In this document: positions 1-10,613 of the stretch, one piece after another
Layout of the letters: the number at the start of each line of letters is the position of its first letter
Position numbering within the stretch: position 1 is the stretch's first letter
NCBI GenBank assembly: GCA_023374025.1
Contig: SIJG01000024.1
Span: 443,602 to 507,601 of the forward strand
From: Heterodera schachtii
Taxonomy: Eukaryota; Nematoda; Chromadorea; Rhabditida; Heteroderidae
Direction of reading: 5' to 3'
DNA length: 64,000 bases
The notes under the pieces: model-generated
Seen by the model: the letters and a program-made list of their open reading frames with translations, nothing else
What the model was told of the DNA's origin: nothing
The model's database searches: none
Position numbers and translations under genes: made by a program

Positions 1-279
1 ATTCCTGGCAAACCCAAAATTGTGACAATCAAAACTCAAATTTATTTAGGTTTATTTTTGAATGAAATAAAAAGATTTGTGCCTCGGTTGTAAAATTGTT
101 TAAAAAAGTGGAACCTAATTAACAAAAAGCATACAAATTTACCCTTCAGAACCACACATTTTGTTTTCCTTCCCCGCGTTAGACTCAAAAAATCATCCAG
201 CAATTGAAAAAAGCAAGCCCAAAAAAGCGCATGAAGCCTTAAACCCACTTTGCCATTCGTGTTCTCAGCCAATGCGGTG

Positions 280-788
280 TTACGCGTCGGAATTGAGGAC
301 GGAATGTTCAGAGAAACGCTCCCCGACCGGGCCGAACTCGTCGGACTCAGTTCCTTCATCAACGGCGTCCCTTCGTGTTGCTTTTGGCACTGTTTGGTTG
401 GATTTGGCACATCTTAATTTTACTTACAATTAGTCATTTATTTACCAAGACGAATAATCCGTCTAAAATTCTCCGTGTTTTACCGTCTCCGCTTTTGCCA
501 TCGTTTTCCTCTTTTATGCACAATTTGTTCTCCCAATGCTCCAAAGTGAAAGAATTTGTCTTCTCCTGAAAGAGTCCATCCCAAAGGCCATCCTCAATGG
601 AGTCCATCTGAAAATAAACAAAATAAAATTTGAAAAAAACGAAATGTCGAACCAAATTCCTGGAACTTGTCGACTGTTCCCACCAGTAAGGGTCCGCTTC
701 TGCGTCGCCATCACCCGCCGCTGATGCTGGGAATGATAAATTTTTGGGATTGCCATAGCTCATCGGGGGGTGTGTCGCCTGACCCAGT
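280..788 (-). CDS. Small unrecognised protein, three exons, 5' end unresolved
   Basis: I do not recognise this protein. On the minus strand three exons join in consistent phase: 653-788 (acceptor gtttttag, donor gttcga), 484-607 (acceptor ttttcag, donor gtaaaac) and 280-389 (acceptor aaacag) ending in TAA. The first exon reads MSYGNPKNLSFPAS then an acidic stretch ending DPYWW. The second begins MDSIEDGLWDGLF, and the third is acidic and ends VLNSDA. No signal peptide, membrane segment or known domain is visible. The first exon opens with one base that completes a codon, so a short upstream coding exon is possible; an ATG at about 923 (minus) could supply it. The gene is divergent from the RsfS-like gene, about 260 bp apart, so the two may share a promoter region. 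Exon structure is moderately sure; function is unknown. Confidence 0.5.
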
Positions 789-1046
789 CTAAAAACATGC
801 GAAAATTGTTATTTTTGCATTTTAAAAATTTAATTTATGTAATTTTTAAAATTCTTTTTTTGGCATAAAATAAAAGCATACTGGCAAATTTAAAAAAAGC
901 ATTTTATCTGTTTGTGGCGAACGTGACTCTGACATGGACTGTTTCTCGCAATTTGACAAATTTGTGTCCACATAATAAACGACTTCCATTAATTCTTGAT
1001 TTTGGAAATCTATGATTTTACTAACTTTTTAATTTTCAGTCAGAAA

Positions 1047-2654
1047 ATGCCATTTGTTAGGTTTATGCCCAGCAGGCAGTTTAGTCGCCTCAACACCAGG
1101 CTGTTCAAGGAGATTGTCAAGAGGGAGAATAAAGAGCCAATTCCTCGCATAATCCCCACCGCTTCAACAGAATCGTCGGGGTTTGAATTGTCGGACCCAT
1201 CGGAGGCGGGAGTTCTCCAAAAAATGGCTGGTGTTCCAAAAATGCCGAATTTTGAATTGCCGCCAGTGGAAGAATATTATGTGATTGACCAGGAGGAAGT
1301 GGGCGTTGTGGTTCCGATGGTCGCGGAGAAGGAGCCGTACTTGCGCGATGGTGAGCAGACCAATTTTATATTCCGGCGGAAGTCCATTAATTGAAATTTC
1401 CAAGAAATTCGTTTTGGGTGTATTTCCAATGGCATTTCAATGATAAAACAGCCAAATGTTGTGCCTTTTTGCAGATCTTATCAAACGACCACTCGAATTA
1501 TTGACGGTAGACGAGTTGGTGGATGTTTTGCGAGACCAACGGGCCAGAAACATCACAGTCATTCAGGTCAACAGATTTTTTTTTTTTTTTGTTCCATGTT
1601 TTTGGGTTTCAACATTTGCGATTCTTCATGAAACCCCTCTTTTGGCTTAAATTTTGCCAATTTTTCATTTTTAACCATTTGGATTAATTAATTGTTCGGC
1701 TAGCTAACCGACTTCTTTGTTTTTAAAAAGCAATGGCCCATAATTTAGTAATTATTTTCAGTTGAGTGATGATGAGAGCAACAACTCAAAACCGTTTGTC
1801 ATCATTTGTTCGCCGTTTAACGCCCGCCATGGCAAAGCGTTGATGATCATTTTACGTGCATTTTTGAAGCGCAATTTCATCATTAAAAATGTGAGGAATT
1901 CGGCGGAATCGAGGGTTTAAGAATTAGTTAATTGTACTATAAAAACCAGCAAGACCTATCCCCCCTCCCATTTAGCATCAAGTTGAGGTGCCCGAACGCC
2001 ATGCCGTCCCACCGCGTTGGAACGTGCTCAACATGGCCGGCACCATTGTGCATATTTTGGATGAGGAACTGAGGCTGAGGTTGGCTACCCAATTTTCAAT
2101 TTTTGCATGGGCTATTTTATTGGCTCGATGAAAGTCGTGTTTTGTTGATGGGCGCCGTCGGGAAAATTTTTTGGGAATTCATACGTGAATAAATGACCTG
2201 TTTGTGACTTTTGAGCCAATTTTAAGAAAACTTGGAGATTTTAACACATTTGTTGAGAAAAAAAATAGGTATAATTCTTTAAAAAATTATTAATTTCTAT
2301 TTCATTTCTCGTATTTTGGCGAGGAGAAGACAATAGCCTCACCATCCCCTGGCTAATTGTAAGCTATTGTTCTGCGTATTTGTGTTTTTTTAAATCATTT
2401 TTGGGATAAATTCAAAATGTTTTGGTCCTCAATTTCCGGGTCACATTTTCATTCCACTTCAACATTCAAAAATTATTTGGAGACTTTTACAATTTCTGTT
2501 TTGTTCACTTTTCAGGTACGATCTCGAGTCGTTGTTCTTGGGGTTGGACTGTGACGAGGAGGGCAATTCCAATGCCGCGTCGTGGCAAGTTGAATTCCGA
2601 TTGCCGGCCTCAAAGCTGATCAAAATGCCTTCACAACTTGGCCTAGTCTCATGA
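1047..2654 (+). CDS. Mitochondrial ribosome silencing/assembly factor, RsfS/MALSU1 family
   Basis: Five exons (1047-1350, 1475-1566, 1762-1890, 1976-2079, 2516-2654) join in phase into about 255 residues. After roughly 100 residues of N-terminal extension with basic and Arg-rich start (MPFVRFMPSRQF), the RsfS fold is recognisable: LTVDELVDVLRDQRARNITV, PFVIICSPFNARHGKAL, then VEVPERHAVPPRWNVLNMAG and VHILDEELRLRYDLESL. The last part matches the family pattern of a 'W..ldfg.ivVHi...e.R..Y.LE.LW' block. Family members bind uL14 of the mitochondrial large subunit and block premature subunit joining. The N-terminus suits a mitochondrial presequence (inference). The ATG lies 7 bases after ttttcag at 1039, which looks like a trans-splice acceptor and supports this start. 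Intron 4 (436 bp) is much longer than the others. It heads a run of four same-strand genes with mitochondrial roles. Confidence 0.85.
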
Positions 2655-2965
2655 GCATCATTTTCCTTCTAAAAAAACAAATGATTTGTTTTCAATTTTT
2701 ATGAAATTAAATAAAATTATTCTTATTATTTACATTAATTTTCCATTTTTGCGTAATTTTCTTTACGCTTCTTTTCTGTAATCCAATTACTAACATATGT
2801 TCACATTTAAAAATCCCGCAAATTTTAAAATCCCGATTTGGAATTACCTAATCCATTTTCGACTACTTTATAACCCTTAAACAATTTTTTGTTTTTTCAA
2901 ACAAATAAAGTCCTTTATTCTCTGCCATTTTCCGCTGACCTTCAACACTCAACCCACAAAAACAA
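2655..2965. other. AT-rich intergenic spacer
   Basis: About 310 bases between the RsfS-like and first FAM162-like gene. AT-rich, with AATAAA-like polyadenylation signals (for example near 2707 and 2903). No clear trans-splice acceptor just before the next ATG and no ORF of note. Confidence 0.5.
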
Positions 2966-4136
2966 ATGAACCAACCTCAAAAAGCATTGACTGAGCCCAG
3001 CGCCAATGAATCAAATATTCCGGAGAAAGTTCCAAAGGCCGAGGTTTGGTGAAAGAATTTGAAAAAATCCATCAAAACGCATTTTTCTAATCCATTTTTT
3101 CAATTTTCAGCCTCAACATCGCAATGAGAAAAAGGAGTTGTCCCCCTCGAAGTTCGAAGCGTTGTGTGAGCCGCTGACTCCAGATCAGGTGTTTATTTAT
3201 TTTGTCATTTAAACAAAATTTAAAGTTTTATTTTTAAGATTTTGTACGGAAAAATGAAGGCGCGGGCGCGTGGCTTTCAGCTGACAACGAAACCCAACAA
3301 TTTGGGCGAGTGGGAGCGAACGTGGGAACGGTGGCGCAACGACAACACACATTGGAGTAAGAAACAATTTCCTTTTTTTTTGGAAAGTGCAAATTTTAAA
3401 AAACGGCATTTCTAATTTTTAGGCCCAATTTCGTATGCAAATTTTGAATTCGATCCAAATTCGAACAAAATGTCAAAGACAAGAAAATGTGCAATTTGAA
3501 AGTTTCACTTAACGTTCGAATTCGGGCTCGGGGACCCAAATTGGTCGAAATGGATGTCATATTCGTAATCAGTGAAACCCGAAAACTCCCGAAAATCTTT
3601 TATTTCATGTAATATGAAAGTACCTTTTTGGCACTTTAAAAATGTATATGAACATTGGGCCTGTAAACTAGAAAAGTACCAAAAAAAAAAAACATTTTGT
3701 CCATGTTTAAATGGTATTCAATATTGAACTGTAGGATGAAAAAATGGTTTATATTTTAATTTAAAAATTAAATTGCAGGCAAAAAAATTGAAAAGCGGCC
3801 CAAAATTTTTTGCCCTACGCCGTTGCAGCGTAAGGCGCTTGTCTGGACGGGAGTTTACGAAGCGGTTGAACAAGTCCCGGCACACGTGTCGTATGTTTTT
3901 TTAAGTTTAAAATATCGTTTTAATTGTCGTCTTTTTTAAATTTAAACTTTTATTATACCTATTTCAAAAAATTGCAAAAAATAAAGTTTTATTTGTGATG
4001 CCAATGGTATTGTTGCAATTTCAGAATGCACACTGTGAAGAGGTCCGTTATGCGAAAGGTGCGTTTTTCGGTTGGCACTGTCCTCGCCTGTACGTTAATC
4101 ACTTGGTCACTGTTCGCCCATTGGGCGCCGCCTTAA
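2966..4136 (+). CDS. FAM162/UPF0389-like mitochondrial membrane protein, copy 1
   Basis: Five exons (2966-3043, 3111-3188, 3239-3356, 3779-3890, 4025-4136) give about 165 residues. The diagnostic part is C-terminal: PTPLQRKALVWTGVYEAVEQ, VPAHVS, a basic linker, then one membrane segment VGTVLACTLITWSLFAHW close to the stop. This corresponds to the FAM162 pattern 'PT.wEk..LvWtgrYks.deIP..vs...m..ar.k.Ri......' followed by a single TM helix. Family members are small, probably inner-mitochondrial-membrane proteins of poorly defined role. The N-terminal 90 residues (charged, with a W-rich stretch WERTWERWRNDN) have no known counterpart that I can place. A second member follows directly downstream. 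All introns have GT-AG ends; the acceptor of exon 3 is an aag. The start is the first ATG in frame. Confidence 0.72.
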
Positions 4137-4807
4137 TTCATTTTTTGTTGATAAAGAAAGAGATCATTTCATTAGATTTTTTGTGTATTGTTTTTTGGTT
4201 TTTTGTCGTCATTAAATAGGTATCTGTTACAATAATGAATGAGCCAATTTTGAACATAAATGCTTCCAATCATCGGATCTCTATTAATTGTAAAGCGTTA
4301 AGAAGGCGCGGATTAATTTTATTTAGTTTTTTGGTTCGCAAATTTTTGATTTCCTATGAAAATGAAATTTGAACAGTTAATTTTAAAATTAGTGCAAAAA
4401 AAATAAAAGGAAATTTTGTTTGTTTACGAAAAGCGCGCTTTAAAACACAAAGAACACACATTTTCTATAACAAACAATGAAAAAACATGACCTCCATCTT
4501 TTCAATTGATCAAAGTTTGCAACAAAAAACAGCTCAAACATCAATCACAAAAAATGTGTGATTGATTGGCGATGCGACAGATGGTTTTTGAGGGGCGGCG
4601 GCGTACGTATGGGGCGGGTGCAAGGAAAACAACAATTTCTAATTTGTTCATTATTCATTCATTTAATTTCTGTCATTCTTCTGCGGCTAAATTCACCATT
4701 TTTGTCTCTGTTTTAAAAATAAATACAGAATTTCTTTAATTTTCTTTTTGAAAATGCAAAAATTTATTCACCATTCTTGTTATTTTTTTCCTTCAATATG
4801 TCTTCGA
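4137..4807. other. Intergenic spacer between the two FAM162-like genes
   Basis: AT-rich, with a short GC-rich patch near 4590-4620. A possible trans-splice acceptor (aaatacag) lies near 4730. An in-frame upstream ATG at 4754 could extend the next protein by 18 residues. Nothing else is recognised. Confidence 0.4.
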
Positions 4808-6137
4808 ATGAGCGCAACGGCAGCAGTGCCAATGGCACAACATTTTCGCCTTTTTTGCCACCAAACGCCACCATCCGTCAATTCGGACGGTTCCGAGGCG
4901 AAACGGCGCCAAATAAATGAGCCACCAAAGGAGGGGTCCGGCAGAGGTGTTTTTAATCAAAATCATGAAATTGGACACTAATTTTCCCAATTTGTTCAGC
5001 TCCGTCCCTTTCCATCGACCCGTTCAGCTGGGAGCCGACCAAATGGGAACGCTTTTTCCTCGTGTTGACGCGGTGTTACGCGCGCAGTGCCGACATTCCC
5101 GCAATTATTCCGTTGGTGGTGCAATGATCAGAATTTAATTTGAACGACGGGGCGGGTGGGCTAAGACTATTTAGGTTTTTCGTTATACTTTCCTACAATC
5201 CAATTACGGGAGTCATGCATTGAGACCCCTACTCACAAACAGAGGAGTGGGTCGAAACCCTTCGGTTTCGATAATTCTAATTCAGAAAAAAAATATTTTC
5301 GTCCCATTTTCATGCCCGGCCTAAATTTTTGAAGTATAAAAAACTCCAAAAATGGTTTAGGTTTTTACTATCACAGAGGGGGAGGTAATTAATACAAATT
5401 ATGTTGAGCCACTTATATTATGTAATATTGTGGTTTCAGACTCCGAGTTGGTAAACAGTACACGAAACGGATGCGCCTCCTCCGCTTTTCCTTCGCTTTG
5501 CTGATCGCGATCGTCGTCTCCTTTGGGGCCGAGTTTTACATGGCCAGGTCTGAAAGGGTCGTCCCCCTTTTCGGGTTTTGCTTGGAGAAAAACATAGAAA
5601 ATGACCAATTTGATGTCCATTTAGGGTAAATTTGTCGGCTCTATTGCAGTTTACATGACCATGAAATAATTTGACAATTTTGATGCATCATAACTTTTTT
5701 TAGAAACACCAAAAGTAAACATTCTTGGTATCATTCGACAGCTCTAAGAGTTCTCTGTTAGATTGCATAAATTATTTTTAAAAAATCATTTGTTCTAAAA
5801 AAATTATAGCCAAAATTTTTTAGAAAACAATTTTTTGGTCATACGTTTATTACAATAAACAAATTTTTTCAAATTTTGTTGATTAATAGAGGATTCTTAA
5901 AGCTATCAATGTTTAATTTGGATGCTTCTAGAAAAAGTTAGGATCCATTAAAGTTTCAAATTTTTTTATGGTCGTGTAAACTGCAATAGAGCCAATTGCA
6001 TTTGCTTTTTGATTCTGTAAATAAATGCAAATGCAAATTTCGCTGTTTTTTTCAGTTGGGACCGACGCATGCGCAGAGGCCAACTGAGCGATGACGACGT
6101 CAAATTTTTGGAAAAGATGCGGGACAAAGTTAGATGA
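4808..6137 (+). CDS. FAM162/UPF0389-like mitochondrial membrane protein, copy 2
   Basis: Four exons (4808-4946, 5000-5111, 5440-5547, 6056-6137) give about 146 residues. Core: FSWEPTKWERFFLVLTRCYA, ADIPAIIP, a basic segment LRVGKQYTKRMRLLRFSF, membrane helix ALLIAIVVSFGAEFYMA, then a charged tail ending LEKMRDKVR. Using the weak donor gttggt after 5111, the stretch from IPA to RMRLL aligns without gaps to the equivalent 20-residue region of vertebrate FAM162A as I recall it, which supports that donor. An N-terminal run FRLFCHQTPP could be part of a mitochondrial presequence. The start is uncertain: ATG 4808 is used here, ATG 4754 is also in frame. Intron 3 carries a foldback element (5637-5993). 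It is a diverged tandem paralogue of the preceding gene. Confidence 0.72.
5637..5993. repeat. Foldback (MITE-like) element inside intron 3 of FAM162-like copy 2
   Basis: The ends are inverted copies of about 26 bases: 5637-5662 begins ggctctattgcagttta and 5968-5993 is its reverse complement with one or two mismatches. The interior is AT-rich and non-coding. A related interior (ggcatcattcgatagttct) occurs near 52190-52230, so this is a dispersed family. Confidence 0.65.
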
Positions 6138-6350
6138 CAAACGAGACACATACACACACATATATTTTTTCGCAATTATATTTATAAATATCTGAAAAAA
6201 AAATATATTTAGGTTTTTCCCGCTTTGATTTCTTCAAGCATTTGCAATTTGTTGCTTTTTGAATATTTTTCCACCCGTCCATTCATTTCATTATTTATCA
6301 TTTAAATTCGGTTTTAGCCCCCTTCCCGTTAATTCGACTTTTGGTAGCCA

Positions 6351-7802
6351 ATGGCTTCGTCGTGGCGGTATTTTCGGCACTTTTTCGCCACTTCCAATGC
6401 GCGCGCTTCGCGTCGCCCTTTTTTCGCAGCATTGGCCGCCGGCGCGACAGCGGCAAAAGTGCCGAAGTCGGCGGAAGGCAGCAGCAGCGAGGCACGGTTT
6501 ATGTGTACGGCAGGCACTTTTTTGCCAAATTAAATTTTTAGCAAAAAAAAAAGAAAATTTTCAGGAATTATTGCCCACTGATGGTGAGACAACGACGGAA
6601 CAGACGAAGAAGGGCGAAAGGGAATTGACAGCACGCGAAAAGCGCTTTGACAAGACAAAACACGGGGTAGGAAAATGCGCAAAATTTGATGAAAATGAAG
6701 GGGAAAACGAATTTTAAATCGAATTATTAAAAGAGAAAAAAAGTGTTTTTTGTTGAAAAATTGGGCATTGAATTTATTAGAGAATCTTCACCCGTCGACT
6801 CTATTAACAGCAATTTACAAAAGAATTTGCTTTTTTCTGTTATGTCCCTCCGCCTATCCCGGAATTTTTTTTAACTTTTTTCTGCCGTAATTTTATGCTT
6901 TGAATACTAATCCGAATTTATTTCCCGTGTGTGGCTCTTTTTTAAAACATGGAACAGGTCATTTCCTGCTCCAAAAATTTACAAAAAATAAAATAAAAAT
7001 GAATTTTATAAAAAAATATTAGATGGGGGAAAAGACCTGGAAATAATTCACCCCTATGACATGACAATTCTCTTTTGTCCTACGCTAATATGATACGATG
7101 ATTAGCTTTTTTTGTCAAAATGGTCACCCCCCGTTTTTAAATTTTATTTCAATTATATTTGTAATTTTTCTAATATTTGATTTTCCCTTTTCCAGGTCCC
7201 CGACTTTCGCCACGTTGCCGTCACCGATCAGATACAAACGAAGCGAAGCGTTTGGCAAGTTCCGGTGGCCCCACTCGGAATAGTGGCAACTGTGTAAAAT
7301 TTATAAAAAAAATTTCATGAAAATCAGGAAAATAATGAATTTTTTTGCAAAAAATCGACGAAAGAATTTTTACAATATTAAATTTATTTTGTTTTTTTAT
7401 TTTTGGTTGAAAATGGACAGTTTGTGACACTAAAAAACCTTATTTTATTTTTTGCAAAAAAAAATTGAAGATAAGATGCACTTGCACTTTCATTCTTTTC
7501 CAGGGCCGCTTTGCTGTACATGCTCCACTCCTCCTACAGGGGCAACAGAAATGCGCTGTTACAGTCCATGCAGTAAAAGCATTCATTTAATAATTTCACA
7601 TTCTTTTCGAGAATTTCTTTGGTTAAAATTGATTACAAATTATAATTATTTTTAAAAAAATACCCTTTAAAATGCATTAAAAATTGAAGTTAAAATACGC
7701 CCTTTCCCTTGGCCCAGGTACCGTATCATGGCCCAATTATTCACCGTAGTGTCGCTGGTTGTTGGCACGATGTATTTGTCGAGCAAAGACAGCGCAAAAT
7801 GA
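6351..7802 (+). CDS. HIG1 (hypoxia-induced) domain protein, mitochondrial
   Basis: Five exons (6351-6509, 6565-6666, 7196-7293, 7504-7572, 7718-7802) give about 170 residues. The N-terminus MASSWRYFRHFFATSNARAS is Arg/Ser/Phe-rich and acid-free, typical of a mitochondrial presequence. A charged middle (ELTAREKRFDKTKHG) precedes the HIG1 domain: VPVAPLGIVATVAALLYML, then a turn SSYRGNRNALLQSM and a second helix AQLFTVVSLVVGTMYL, ending SKDSAK. Two short helices around an RGN loop are the family signature. Members associate with respiratory complexes III/IV. The only phase-compatible donor I find for exon 1 is GC (acg/gcaggc at 6510), so that junction is less certain. An acceptor-like ggttttag near 6317 may be the trans-splice site. 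It lies only about 210 bp after the previous gene. Confidence 0.78.
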
Positions 7803-8733
7803 GAGGGACACAGAGAGAGAGGGACAGACAGACAAAAAAAGAAATAAACAAATTCATTTACAGTACCTATTGTTTGAAGGTAGTCAATCGTTTACTGTAG
7901 ATAGTGATTGCTCTTTCTAATTGTCTATTTATTCGCATTAAACAGAGGACCATCAAACCATAGATAATTAATTTGTGATGTAAAAGTGCTAATTTAAAGA
8001 ATTCGGAGCCTTAAATAGAAATTCAATTTTTTGTTTTTAAAATTTATATTTTGATGATAAAAATGTCGAGAAAAAATTGATGGATTTTCATAATTTTTTC
8101 CATAGGGTCTCTCTTTACAAATTCAAAATTTTCCGTTTTTTTACATTTAAACACTCCATTAATTGAGACATTTTTAAATCGCTTTTCCCACGCTTTACAG
8201 CAAATTTATGTGACAATATTTCTGATCATTTCCCTCCATTCACTCTGATCAATCCTCCAATTTCATTTATATTTTTGATAAATCACTTTTCCCACCATAT
8301 TTTGCTTTTTCTCTCATTCTTTCCCACTGTTTGCCTTTCTTTCACTTTTGAAATGCTTTTTGTTTGGGTTTGTTGGAGTTTATTATTGTCCGTCCCAATG
8401 AATGCGTTGGGATGACTCATCGGCGGAAAAGCGAAGCGCCAACGCTTTGTCAACACGCTGATCCCCCCCCCCCCCGGGCGAGGTGAAGAGGATAAGCGAC
8501 AGTCGTCCAAATCCCCCTCCCCGTGGGGCATTTGTGCGTGTTTTATCCGCTTTGCCAGTCTCATTTTTTGAAGCTTTTTAATTTTCTGTTCCTTTTTCCT
8601 TTTCTCATTCTCTCGTTTCACCTCTCTCTCTTTTTTTTGTTCATTTTCTTTCCTCTCCCTCTCTTTCTTCTCTCTCTCTCTCTCTTTTTTTCTTCCTCTT
8701 TCTCTCTCTGACTCTTTTTTTTTCTTCCTCTTT

Positions 8734-8774
<41 letters not shown>

Positions 8775-10613
8775 TCCCTTTTTCTCTCTCTTTCTCTCCC
8801 TTCTCTCTATCTCTCTCCCCCCCTCTCTCTCTCACCTTGCACTTCCAACTTCCTCTCATTTTTCATTAATTAACACTTCTTTTCGCTCCTCTCTCGTTTC
8901 CCCACCCCTTTTTCTCTCTGCCTCTCCCATTTCCTCATAATCCCTCCCCCTCTCCTTTTTCCCTCTTTCTTTTCCGTCTCTCCACAAGGCGCACAATCTC
9001 TCGTCCACTGCACTTCTTCAAGTGCAGCACTTACTCTCTATGCTGTTTCTGCTGCTGCTTCGGTTGGCTTTGTGTGATCAGTCAGACGAGACGATCAGCC
9101 CCCCCCCCCCCCCAGGGCAGCTGATGAGCCCACCGCCTCCTCCCCTCCCCCTCGCCCCGTCCCTTTTCATTTTCGCCGCTGTCGGCTGTCCGTCCGCTCG
9201 CAAAAGCGTTGATTGAAGTCGGCTGTCAGCAGCAGCATTTTGAACTTTGGAATGGTGCTAAATATTGACACCGATTAAACACACTCATCACACAAAGGCC
9301 AAAACTCGGAGGGAATTCGTGGCAATTCATTTTCCGATCGCCCGCCCCCCCCCCCCCCCCCGCCCATCCATTTAAAAGCTCTGCCGATTTTCCGCGGCGG
9401 CGATTGGCCAAGGGGCATTGATTGTGCCACAATCTGTGGCCAAATGTTTGGCCCATTGGGCATCAAATCAGCAGCAGCAGCGACAGATGTTTGGCTTTGC
9501 TTTGCCGGTTTAATTGGGGAGATCGGTCCATATTTTTAAAATTTCAAATTTTATCGCGAAAAATTTTGCCCTCATTAAAATAAAAATTTCTTATTTTGAA
9601 TAAATAAATTTAATTAGCAAAAAGAGGGAAATATTTGCATATTATTTATTTTATTGTTCTTTTTGTTGTATCAAAAATCTTTTGAATTATTAATAAAACC
9701 AATTTACTTACGCACAAAAAATGTTTCTTTCTTTTTGGTGTTACCACTTTCTATTAAGGAAATTGAGCACATAAACTCCCCAAAACTTTGTTATTTTATC
9801 GCCAAAATTGTGAAAAAATTGCAATTTTAATCGATTTTAATTATATTAAATTTAATTATATAATTAATATTTATAAAAGGAATTTTATTTATTCATTTTA
9901 ATTAATTAATAAATAAATAAATATTTATAAAAGAAATTTTAATTAATTAATGAATTATTTTTAAGAATTTATTTATTTATTCAATTAAATTAAATTTAAT
10001 TAATTAATTTTGTTTTTGCAGATTTATTTAGAGCAATTTATTTGTTTTTTTAATCTTTTTTGTGTAAATCTTTCCCAATTTTTGGCCAAATTCCGCGTTT
10101 TGCTCCCTTTCCATTTTTATTTGCCCATTTATTTCTCTTGGCCACCCAAAAATGTGCGCTCTCTGTGAAAATTTATGGGCTTTTGGCCATCCAACGGCGA
10201 GCTGACGACATTTATTTTATTATCATCGACAACACAACAGAAGTTCAATTGGGTCAAATAATATTCTGCTGCAAAGGGACGGACGATTCATTTAGTGCAA
10301 AAAAATTATTTATTTTGCCAAATTTTGGCATTTAATTACCAAAAAAGTGGAAAATTAAATTAGAAAATAATTTTAAAATCACTTTTAGAGAAAATTAAAT
10401 TTAAATCGATGCTCATATTAATTTCGATTTTATAATGAACGTTTAAAAATAGCATACACAATATTTAATGTTTTTATTTCTTTTGTGAATTTATTTCTAA
10501 TTTTCATATTTTATTTTTAAATTTTCCTTTTTATTTTTATTAATGTATATTTTGTATTTTAGTTAATCATTTTTAATTTCCATTTATCCTTTAAAATACA
10601 AAATTGCTTCACA
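7803..10613. other. Gene-free spacer with CT microsatellite, poly-C runs and AT-rich DNA
   Basis: No exon is convincing on either strand. It contains a C run near 8462, the pyrimidine tract below, C runs near 9103 and 9347, and a strongly AT-rich zone (about 9540-10060) of TTAATTAA-like motifs. It may hold the promoter of the drebrin-like gene. Confidence 0.5.
8583..8840. repeat. Polypyrimidine (CT)n microsatellite tract
   Basis: Nearly pure pyrimidine on the plus strand, dominated by CT repeats mixed with TTTTC and CCTCT. The purine-rich minus strand gives a spurious Glu/Arg/Lys-rich open frame. Confidence 0.9.

Noticed and set aside
42..410. Alternative frame of the 280-389 exon reading QCQKQHEGTPLMKEL
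   Set aside because: Phase from the previous exon selects the other frame (VPKATRRDAV…), which ends in a proper stop.
8641..8859. Minus-strand Glu/Arg-rich open frame
   Set aside because: Pure product of the CT microsatellite.
10060..10335. Open frame upstream of the drebrin-like gene, tested as a missing ADF-H exon
   Set aside because: No ADF-H motif is readable and no splice sites connect it in phase.
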